DNA of 24,180 nt. It comes from Parachlorella kessleri (Eukaryota; Chlorophyta; Trebouxiophyceae; Chlorellales; Chlorellaceae). This document shows, one piece after another, positions 8,579 through 18,321 of the stretch; position 1 is the first letter of the stretch, and every line of letters starts with the position of its first letter. The notes beneath the pieces are model-generated. The model worked only from the letters and a program-made list of their open reading frames with translations. It was not told the origin of the DNA and ran no database searches. The DNA lies in NCBI GenBank assembly GCA_001598975.1, contig BBXU01002688.1, positions 1-24,180 of the forward strand, written 5' to 3'. The position numbers and the translations under genes were made by a program.

Positions 8579-11500
8579 CTATGCAGAGGAGGCGGTGCTG
8601 CCCGCATAGTACTCTGTCCTGAACTGGTCATACCGGGTGCTCATCTTCTCAAGCTCAGGGTAGAGAGGGTGGGCCCGTGGCACGCACACCACGTTGGACC
8701 AGGCGTACTTCTCGTACGCGCTGTTCCAGCAGCCAGTCATGCGCGAGAGCGTGGGCTTGCCTGCAGGAAGATGTGTAAAAAAGGCAAGGGGCAGTGAGTG
8801 AGCGTGGATGAACATGTCCTGACCAGTGACCAGGGATGAAACAGCCAACCCGGTTGCCCTGTTCAGCAGCAGTGGTCCAGCGAAGTGGAGTTAGTGTATC
8901 TAGACAGGAGAGCCATGAAACCTCTTGGTCTCACAACGGGTCAGGAGCTGAGCTGTTATCCAAGAAATGCCACCTTATGACAAGATGTCACTACTCCCAC
9001 AGCTAACTTATGCGAGGCCAGCAGTTAATCGTTCGATAGGGCCAGGCTCACCATCCATGTAGCACACGTAGTTCATCCCGTCCAGCATCTCCACTATCTC
9101 CTGCAGCTTGTACTCGCGCCACACACCCACCTGCAGCGCAGCAGCACTGGCTACCACTTCGCCCTTGCAAACTCGAGGCTAACCAAACCGCGGGGCACGC
9201 CTTGCAACCAGCCGTTGTCATACAATTTCCCCTAACTTCCCCGCTGTTTCCACGCCCGGCCACCAGTGCCAAGTACATACCTGCTAGCCGTCTCACTCAT
9301 TAAACGGTGAAACGAAATCTTAGGAGACCACTGTGGGCGGGCTATAAATATAACATTTATAGGAGCAGGTACCCTCACAACTAATCACTCTTGAGGCGAC
9401 CAGGCCCTTGGCAGTTGCCTCATTGTGCCCACAACTTGAGTGCAGTGTCAGCCGCACTCACCTCATGATACTCAAAAGAGACCAGACCAACGCGGCCCTT
9501 AGCAATGGCCTCCATCGTGCCCATCACCACCGTAGCATCAAAGCCCTCAGTATCAATCTGCGCAGCAGCTCAGCAGGTGGCAATGAGATCTCACCTCTAC
9601 AGCCCACAAGAGGCAGTCAAACGTGCAACGGAGCACGCCATAGTAGTATGCATCCGGTTTGGGACAAGCCATGCACCGACCATGACCCGGCATGCATGCA
9701 CATCTTTGCGTTTGACAGGGGGGCGACAAGGCCGGTGTGCTGTGCCTGCTGAGTGACCCTTTGCATGCAACCTGGCCTCTCCAAGGCGCGACAACAGGTG
9801 GCTTCGGCTTGGCAGCTGGCTGGCTATGTCACCGTGTCACCAACACACCACAGCCACGGCCGCAGCCTGGGCATGCACCTCGAAGTAAATCATGAGAAGG
9901 AGGAAAGAAAAATTAGACAGATCGCAGTCACCTTGAGGATGTCAATGTAGGGCACCTCATATTTCTTCATGAAGAAGTCCACAGTCATCATCTGCACGCA
10001 CGCACACACAGCAGCTGCCCAATGAGACCCCCTGCCTAGTATCGACACCCAGAGGCAGCAAGGACCAGGTGGAGTGACGGCCCCTCACACGCGCACCTGC
10101 ACAGCTTGGACAATACAGTGAGTCCCAGCATCTGTCTTCCCCAAGCCCACACTACTAACACAAGGGGCACCTGGCCGCCCCTGTCCGCATATTCGCTGTA
10201 CGAGAATGTGTCACATCACCTAGGCCGGCTTACAACCACCCCGTATCCAGGTCCCTACTCGGGTTGAGCCCACAAGAACAGCGCAGCTCACATGCACGAA
10301 GTCGTGCGCTTGTGACTTCTTGTCATCCAGGGAGCAGAGCTCGTCCACGCAGTCCCGCGGGAACTTCACCAGGCCGGTGTCGTTAGACATGGCGGCATTC
10401 ACGACATACCTGCACAACAGCCACGCTCAGCTGGTCACGGGGAGCCAACGCAAAAGGAATGCTATGGCCTTTGGAATTTAGAACAGGAGCCTGCATCCTA
10501 GACTGGACAGAGCAATCCATTCTGGCCAGAGGGGTCCGCTCCGCCCTGTTCATCATGGCACCAAAGCTCTCCACAGGCAACCCCACTGACTGGGCCTGCA
10601 AAACCCTTGCCCATGCCCGCCACAGCACTAGAAGGGCCTGGGCGCTTCCTACAAGCAATTCCAAAGCAGCAACTCCATCCTGCCAGCCATACGCTATAAG
10701 GTTGCATATAAGGTTGCATAGGAGTAGGGATTTGGCGCCTAGGGCAAGTCGGGGGCAGCCTGCTCACATTTGCACATTGCTGGGGGCGCCGCCAAAGAAG
10801 GCCTCGCGGGTCAGCACCAGCTGCGCAAAGTTGTGCAGGCTGGGCTCCATGCAGAAGACCTGGATGGGCCCCTCAGACTGCTGCCGGGCGGGGGTGACCT
10901 GCGCATAGAGAAGCCAGAGGAGCGAGCATTTCAGCACGCAGCGGGGAAGATGCAGGGGAAGGGACCCTGCAGCTCCCTTGCTTGTGGGCTTGGTTGTCAT
11001 TGGATGGGTAGCTCCATTCAGCACACATAATTTCTCACCCGATACCATTGGCAACATGCCACAGCCTTACGAACCCTAGCGCACCGCCAGTCATCACTTG
11101 AGTTACATATCTCTACACCCAGCCCCACCTACCTGCTCCTCGCAGTCCTTGCATGTGCCGCACAGTATCTCCGGCCGCTTCTGCTGCAGCGTCTGGGGCC
11201 GGAAGCCGACCTCGGGGGCCCACAAGCCCAACAGCTTGGCGGTGGTGTAGCCCTTGTTGCAGCCAATGTCCACAAAGGTCTTGGGGCCCGCGGGGGAGAT
11301 GGCTGCAAAAGCGAAACAAACTTGAAGGTGGCAGTTCCGGCCGACGCTGCAAGCAGCTTTGCAACACTTGAGGGAGGTGCGCTCGGCCAGGACCGAGAGC
11401 AGAGCGTTCAGGGGAGGACAGTGAGGGGCTTGGCTTCACATCAGCGCTTGCAAATCGCCAACTGAGGACTGGCTACCTTGCGGCTGGCTGGCGCCTCATA

Positions 11501-12268
11501 AATCTACAGCCTGTGCCTACCACCCATAACGGGTCTGCCTGCCCTACAGCCTCTGCCTGCCACTGCCACCCATGATGTGTTAGACCGCAGGGGTGGCAAC
11601 AGCGCGCTACGCAGCAAGCGACCCCGCCCCCACACATCCGTGCCCGTGTCCCCCAAGCAGCAGCTCGCCCGGGGCCAGGCTCACCGTTGAACTTGTCCAT
11701 CCACTCGTTGGCGCTGCAGGCCGTCCAGAAGGGCACCTCCACAGTCAGGTTGACAAACTTCTCCGCCAGGCGCTTGGAGTGGGCCTGCTGGCAGAACTCG
11801 GCAATCTCCAGGTCCCCAGCGCGAGTGGTCATGGACACCCCTAGGGACTCCAGGCCCGGCCGGCCCTCAATTGTGGCCCCTGGCGTCTCCAGCATCATCC
11901 GCCGGCCGCCAACTGCAGGCAGGTCAGAGCGCAGCAGGTTGAGGCGGTGCTGCTTCCGCCCAGGGGGAGGCAGGGGGCTTGTGTTGCACAACAGATATTG
12001 CTGGGAACAGGAGCTTGGCAGCGTGAGGGCAAGGACCTCCAGTTGGCAGAGCAGGCACTACGCCCACTGATGGCACACAAGCTGCAACGGCAAGTTGTGG
12101 TGGTGGTGGGCGGGGACAACAACTGTTATGTGTTGAGCATTGTGGCACAAGTACTTAGCTCGCCCCACCTGAGTCAGCATACACATAGAGGAGGCCTCCC
12201 AGGATGATCACGATGGCTATATACTGGCCCGAGTGCCCGCCTCCAGGCCTTCCCTTGTTTCCCTTCAT
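8579..12268 (-). CDS. FkbM-type methyltransferase, membrane-anchored, copy A
   Basis: SAM-dependent methyltransferase of the FkbM class, whose known members O-methylate sugars and other small or glycan substrates. Nine exons (5' to 3'): 12268-12169, 11912-11685, 11302-11133, 10898-10768, 10409-10292, 9991-9932, 9557-9462, 9130-9052, 8760-8579, giving 387 aa in consistent phase. Residues 1-15 form a short basic, glycine-rich tail and 16-30 a hydrophobic anchor (QYIAIVIILGGLLYVYA), so a type II secretory-pathway protein is expected. Then: FVNLTVEVPFWTACS, FVDIGCNKG with DIGCNKG at 121-127 (SAM-binding motif I), a Cys-rich CGTCKDCEEQ, VFCMEPSLHNFAQL (post-I acidic residue), YVVNAAMSNDTG, YIDILKIDTEGFDATV (IDTEGFD at 270-276, the FkbM core), VSFEYHE, and a conserved tail SNVVCVPRAHPLY. 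It is a tandem paralogue of the gene at 14345-17831. The acceptor substrate is unknown; a Golgi glycan is inferred. Confidence 0.93.
10695..10718. repeat. Perfect 12-bp tandem duplication in FkbM copy A intron
   Basis: TATAAGGTTGCA occurs twice head to tail (10695-10706, 10707-10718) in the intron between exons 4 and 5 of the first methyltransferase gene. It is a simple short duplication with no evident role. Confidence 0.85.
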
Positions 12269-14344
12269 TGCGTCGGCAACCCCAGCAGCCGCAGCGGGCA
12301 GATCCCGTTGCCCACGCCTTGTAAGCCAGGCAGCCAGAGCTGCAGGGAGGCAGCGTGCTGTCTAGTCATGACGCACCAGAGAGGCAATTGCAGTATATCT
12401 AACAAGCTGCCTGGCACGCGGGCACAGGGTGAGTCAGTTGGCATGCTGCTTAGATCTATGTATCTCAAGATGCCGAGAGCATTGGAGCGTTACCTAGTTG
12501 TTTGCCAGCTACAACTCCCAGATGCTAGTCAATGGCAGCAAGTTGGGGCACCAGGCGCGGAGGACGGGGCTGCTGCCCGGAGGGTCGACCACCAGCGAGA
12601 CTGTTTGATAGCTCAATGCAACTTCAACTCAAAGCTGTCAATTGAGGTGTCTCATTGAGATGTGTGCCCCAATGTGCTCTCCTCAAGACATAAAAGCTTG
12701 CACCGGTTTCCCGCCGCTCATCCCGGGTCTAGGCGTGTCGCAAATGAATTGCATGTGTTCCCGAGGACAATGGCAGCCCGAAGACGACATCTTGAGGGCA
12801 TGCAGAATTTTTGTGGCAACTTCGGGTTGCGTTGCGGCAGCATGTGTTGGTGCTAGTGAATGATTTCTCTCAAGGCGGCTACGGCAAGCTAACGATAAGA
12901 GAGCCACCGAAACACAATCCCTACCTGAAATCACAAAAGCAGCGCTGTGGTCTCTGAGCCTGGTCTTCTGCCTCGTCAGCCGCCGCGGCTGTTATAATCG
13001 TGGCGGCGGGCATAGGTCTGGCAAGCCACCAAGTGGCGGCAGGTAGTTAGCCACAAGAGGTGTGAAGTGGACAAACCGTTTATTTTGCTGAGACACCTTG
13101 GTCTCGCATCAGCTCGAGTTGAAACAGCAACGGAGTCTTTGAAGGCATGTGGTTTTAACCAGCAAAGCCGCCAAAAGGTCGCCCTTGCAGTATAGGCGGG
13201 AAAGGGAAAAAAAGACTCTCAGGGGGCCCTCTGGTATACGGCACTACACTAGTGGTAGTACTAGCAGGACGGCATGGTAGCACTTCCCTGCTCTGCAATA
13301 TCCGCCCCAGGCCTTCTAGATGATTTGACACAACTTACAACCCTGCCAGGCTGGTGGCAGGAACGCCAGCTATACTCCCTGACAGCTAGCATGGGCAGCA
13401 ACATTGAAGACTTACACTGGAGTCTTATCACAACAGTGGCCAAGCGTCCATTCAAATATAAAATGCGCTTGATTGATACAGGTCAGCAACAGCAAACCCA
13501 CCTGCCTACCAACAACCTAGGCAGCCTGCGTGGCATGCTCTTATCGACACAGCACTCATATAAGATACATCACTGCTTGCCAGAGTGCATAGCTGTCTCT
13601 GGCGGCGCTGCAAGACAGGTGCAATGAAACATAACAGCCGGGTAGGGAGTGTGCCTTACCCCCGGCAACAACACCAAAAGTGGCAAATGGGCCAAGCAAC
13701 AATAAAAAGACTGCCACCTATAGCGAGTGAGACCAAAGAGGGGCCACAGACCCCAGCAAGTTCCACAGCTTCAGGGGCCGCCTGAGACACCCTCCGCATC
13801 AAACCAGTTATATCATATGGCATGGAAAGGCACCGCATTGGCGGATGCCACCAACCCTAGCTGCCTACGACATGGCATGCGTGGATGGCAGCTGTCGTCT
13901 TGTGGGTTCTTCATGTACGCCGAATGGCATGCAGCCAAGCGCGCGGCTGCATCCCACCCCCCGGTCGATACTCACAACGCACCCCCTCGCCAAACAGCCA
14001 TGGCTGGGCTGTGACGCCTGGGCCTAAGCGCATCAGGCCGTCAGCGTCACCAAAAACCTCCCTATGGTTTAACTATATATAACCTCCATCGCAGAGCAAG
14101 CTGCCACCCACACATCACCTGCCCCTTTCACCCATTCTGCACTTCTACAGCACACCGGCCGCCCTCCATCAGCGACCGTGCCTCAGCCCCGCGTCCACCC
14201 TTGACGCTCCCACCGCTCAACCGTTCAAACCATCTGCCAATCCTCGGCCCACCAGGAAGCGCAAGTACAGGGCAGGCCTCGGTACCGCGCCACTCTGGGG
14301 CGCCCCCAGCAGCAGCAGGGGCGTCCGCCCCGGCCAGGCGCCTA
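12269..14344. other. 2.1 kb gene-free stretch between the two FkbM genes
   Basis: It must contain the promoter and 5' UTR of copy A (towards 12269) and the 3' UTR of copy B (towards 14344). I found no exon with family motifs and no series of splice-flanked open frames. A plus-strand frame at 12233-12658 (about 140 codons) partly overlaps copy A exon 1 in antisense and its translation looks random. Composition is less GC-rich than the exons, with an AT-rich patch at 14066-14085. A 5' UTR intron of copy A or a non-coding RNA cannot be excluded. Confidence 0.5.
13412..13416 (-). terminator. TGTAA poly(A) signal candidate, FkbM copy B
   Basis: This is the first TTACA (TGTAA on minus) met after the copy B stop at 14345, implying a 3' UTR of about 930 nt; a second lies at 13335-13339. 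Long 3' UTRs are usual in green algae, but the evidence is weak. Confidence 0.3.
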
Positions 14345-17300
14345 CTACTGCAGCTGGGCCTGGGCTTGGCCAGCAGCGCCGCTGCCGCTGGTGCCCGCGC
14401 CAGCCCCGCCCGCTTCCTGGTGGTACGTGCTTGCATACATCTGGTACCGGACCGAGCCCCTCTCCATGACCCCGTACAGCGGGTGGGCCCGCGGCACGCA
14501 CACCACGTTCGACCAGTTGTAAAACTCAAAGAGGTCGTCCCAACACCCAGTCAGGCGCGAGTAGTTGGGCTTGCCGTCAAAGTAGCTGCACAGGGCAAAG
14601 AGGGGGGTAGTGGTTCGAGTCTCACCCGGTGGTGTGCCAGAAAATGAAACAGGCTCTCGCTAGGTATGGCAAGGAGCCAGGCTGCTACCTCAAGGGGCCA
14701 GTGGGGGCCCAGCACACGGTCATTCAAGAGGACAGCAGAGCCTACATTAATCCTAGAGCCATTGTCAGGCACAATGGCCGCAGGATGCAGACGCCTGGTT
14801 ACACAGAAAAACCCACGTGAAGCCCAGAGCCGCACAATGACATACATGCAAGTCAGTTCCACACGGGATGTGCTCCGTCAGGACAAGACCGTGATGGCCA
14901 CAGCAGCGCAGCGGCAGGAGAAAACCCACCAGACATAGTTGAAGCCGTTCAGCCATTCAACCACATGCTTGAGCTTGTACTCCCGCCACACGCCCACCTG
15001 CAAGCCATGGACAGAATAAACCTTACAACCCGTGGTCGCCCGCCCACCCCACGGTCAAGAGCACTTTTGCAACGCCCTTCAATCACGTCGATATGGCCTG
15101 GATTCTATCCACCCGGCCCACTTTGGAGGCGCAACAAGCACAGCGAGCCCATGACATCTGCCGTCCGCAGAGTGTGGCAGGGGTCAGCATGTACAGCGTG
15201 CCTGCCAAGCACAGCTCATGCAGCAGGCAAAGCAGAAAGGTGGAACCGTGAGGCGACCAGACATGCGGAGCGCACAGCACAGCAGGCATGGCATGGCATG
15301 GCACATACCTCGTGGTATTCAAACGAGATGACCCCTATGCTGCCGCGCGCTATGCTCTCCATGGCCCCCTGGATGACTGTGGCATCAAAGCCCTCTGTGT
15401 CAATCTGCAGGGGGCAAGCTTGTGGGTGCCACCGTTTTTTCAGGGCCGATCCTGCTTGGAGATCCCATGTTGGGCAGGCCTCAACAGCTGCCGGAAGACC
15501 ATCGGCAAACATAAGATATGGACGTGGTGGTCTGGACATCACAGCCACTACTGTGACGCCAAGACGCTGCAACCCTTGTGCTGGATGTAAATCAAACTGC
15601 TGGCCACGCAACCATGCCCCTCAAGCATGCTGCCAGAACCCACCACCACCACCACCACCACAGGACTCTACCAGCGCTGCCCCCCTCACACCCTCCACCC
15701 TGTTGCCGCCCTTGCGTAAACAACCACCCACTGCCCCACCCAGCGTGGCAATCTCCCCTCCCTCCACGCACCTTGAGCACGTCCACATAGTCGATCTCAT
15801 GCTTGCGCAGGAAGGCGTCCACGGTGGAGGTGTAGATGAGGTCGTAGTTGTGCTGGCTGGCGACGTCCAGGGCGCACTGCTCGCTGGTGCACTCGCGCGA
15901 GAAGTGGGCGATGCCGGTGCTGTTGGCCATGGCCAGGTTCATCGTGAACCTAGAGGAGGCAGCCAGCGGGGCCAGGGACGTGGCAAGGCCAGACCGACAA
16001 GTAGCCAAAGCAGCGAAAGGAGCCAGCGGGGCAAGGAGACACCGACAAAGAGCAAGAGCAGCAGGTGCTGCACATTAAACACACAAAATACACCACGCCC
16101 AGGATGAATTTGCGGCTGCTGGAGCGCCTACCGCTGAGCACACCCCTGGCGAGCCCGCATGGCCACACCCCTGTCAGTGGCCTTGGAGAAAAACCCAAGC
16201 ACTCGAGGCACCACACACATGGCCTTGCACCAGCGCACAGTGACACTTGGGCTGCCGCCAGCCGGGGCGGGCTGCCTGGCTGACGGAGGCAGCCCGTGCG
16301 CAACAAGACTCCCCACTAGTATGGCCCCACTGCGACCAGCAGGGCCCCGCCTCACCACTGCGTGGTGGGCTTGTTGTCCTTGAAAAACAGGTCCCTCGTG
16401 ACAATGAGCTGCGCAAAGTTGGCCTGGGACGGCTCGATGCAGAACACTTGCACCTGCCCGTCCGAGGCGGCCACCTGGGACGTCACTTCCTCCTGGCAGT
16501 CGCCGCTGCAAGCAAGGGTTGGGCCATGAAGAGTGTCAGCACCACCTCCTGGGGTGCAGCCTGTCCCCGCTGGCGCTCCCACTGCGCAGCCTGTCAACCA
16601 AGCAGTACTGATATTCTTGCAGCATTCCGTATGACACAACAACCACGTGTACCCACCGATACACGCGCTCCAGGCTCGCTCGCCTAAGAGCACTCGGCGC
16701 AAGCAGCCCAATCCAACTACAAGTCTACTAACTCCCAACACTTTAACTGTGTTGCTCTCCACACTGGCAAGCATGCTTCCTGCCTCCTTACCAGTTGCCG
16801 CACCACACCTCCGGCCGCTTAGCGTGGATGGCTTTGGGGTTGAACCCAACCTCGGGGGCCCACAGCCCAAAGAACTTGGCGCTGGTGAAGCCCTTGTTGC
16901 AGCCGATGTCAAAGAACGTCTTGTCGCCCCTGGGAGACAGCTCTACACAGCAAGAAAAGCAACAACCAGCAGGATGTGCACCCTGGGAGATTGGGTCTTT
17001 CGTGACCTACATTAGAGGCATGCAGATTGTGACCGCCCCTGTCAGCGTCAAATCACATGTTCCAGTGCTGCAAAGGCTCAGTTGAAGTGTGAAACACGCC
17101 GACTGAGGCACTGAGGAGAAGAGGCGCCTGGCCCAACTGCATAATCAAAACCCTGGTGCATCCTTAGGTGCCCTCAGGTACATTTAGCCGACCCAGGTTG
17201 CGCGCATCCCTGCCAACCATCTCCTGCTGCTTACTGTGCAGCTCCTCTATCCACTTGGTGTCCCCGCAGGCCGTCCAGAAGGGCACTTCCACCGTCAGGT

Positions 17301-17831
17301 TCCGAAAGCGAGCGGCCAATGCCTGGGAGTGTTCAGGGAGGCAGTACTCCTTGATGGCCAGGCCACCAGACTCTGTGACGAAATGAGGATTGCTCAGGGC
17401 CTCTGCCTGCAGCTGTCGCCCCATCATAGCACCGTCTGCGAAGCTGCCCCGCGCGTCCTGTAACAGTCGGCCATGGACGCTGCGGGGAAAGACGCTCTCT
17501 GCATTCAGAAAAGACGCGTGTGACGACTGGGAGTACAGAGCGTGGGCAGGCAGCAGGCAGGAAGGCCCTGACATGGCTAGGCAGGCAAGACAAGTAGCGT
17601 CAAGCACTGGCACCCATGCTTCAATACTAACAGGGGCAAGAGCACTAGGGGCAGGATGGCTGGCGTGGTGAACGTGGTTCAGGTTTTTAAGAGATCGACC
17701 GGGATGATAGTAATGGACTTACCCTGGAGTAGCCCGAAGAGAAGTAGAAATGACGCCGCGGCGCCCACGACCCACACGTATGCAGACCCTCCACAGCCGG
17801 TTTGCTGGTTTGTAACCGGCTTTTTACCCAT
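14345..17831 (-). CDS. FkbM-type methyltransferase, membrane-anchored, copy B
   Basis: Paralogue of the gene at 8579-12268, with the same predicted chemistry (SAM-dependent methyl transfer, probably onto a glycan). Eight exons (5' to 3'): 17831-17723, 17498-17235, 16942-16792, 16505-16356, 15949-15772, 15404-15309, 14997-14930, 14585-14345, giving 418 aa with matching phases and ending in a double TAG TAG. Residues 1-16 are a short polar tail (MGKKPVTNQQTG) and 17-35 a signal anchor (AYVWVVGAAASFLLLFGLL). Landmarks: FRNLTVEVPFWTACG, FFDIGCNKG (DIGCNKG 136-142, SAM motif I), WCGNCGDCQEE, VFCIEPSQANFAQLIVTRD, MNLAMANSTG, YVDVLKIDTEGFDATV (IDTEGFD 285-291), SFEYHE, SNVVCVPRAHPLY. The C-terminus adds a Gly/Ala/Ser/Gln-rich tail that copy A lacks. 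The frame stays open upstream of the chosen ATG to 18065; the ATG at 17831 was preferred because it gives the same short-tail-plus-anchor design and phase as copy A. It is divergent from the glycosyltransferase gene. Confidence 0.93.
15640..15660. repeat. (CCA)7 microsatellite in FkbM copy B intron
   Basis: Seven perfect CCA triplets (TGG on the sense strand) lie in the intron between exons 5 and 6 of copy B. A short GCATG pentamer repeat sits at about 15285-15302 in the next intron. Confidence 0.85.
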
Positions 17832-18321
17832 GTTTGCCTCCTTTACAATGCAGGTGAGAGCCCCGACTGCCGTGTCAGGGTACTGCACAGGAGGCTGCCT
17901 ACAAAGCTCTGCCGCGGTGGGCCCTTGGGCTGCCACCGGGATCCTATTGGGTGCCACCACCCAGTATGTATTGAGGGTGGGGACCGAAGCTGGCCTATCC
18001 TCAATAGGAGCCCCCCTGACAACAAGGGGAGCAAAGCAGGACAACGCAGGGCGCCACTGGTGCATCCAACAAATGCACCGCGGTGTGCACGGGGAGCAAT
18101 TGCTTCATTCGTTAGAGACTGGCGCTATTGTCGCGCATCTCCATTCCTATACGCAGGCTGCGAGCTGGTACTGTCATTGCGCGAGTTCGTTGAGCGCCCT
18201 TGATATGATAGCGTGCTGCTAACCTTGTGCAGCTGCATCCCAAGCGAAGGATTGCAGGGTTGCTGCTTGACTGGTAGATCTGCAGCGGCATGTCAGGTGG
18301 AAGGAGTCAGCCGTAAAGGTC
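17832..18321. promoter_or_regulatory. Head-to-head promoter region of FkbM copy B and GT61 gene
   Basis: 490 bp separate the start codons of the minus-strand methyltransferase (17831) and the plus-strand glycosyltransferase (18322), so both promoters and leaders must lie here. No TATA box or known operator was recognised. The methyltransferase frame stays open into this region up to 18065, which I take as chance. The arrangement would allow shared regulation; this is inference. Confidence 0.5.

Noticed and set aside
12233..12658. Plus-strand open frame of about 140 codons upstream of FkbM copy A
   Set aside because: It overlaps copy A exon 1 in antisense and shows no motif, signal or splice-linked continuation.
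14965..16107. Long plus-strand open frame (380 codons)
   Set aside because: It runs antisense across exons 5-7 and introns of methyltransferase copy B. Its translation has no family motif and the minus strand gives an excellent spliced homologue.
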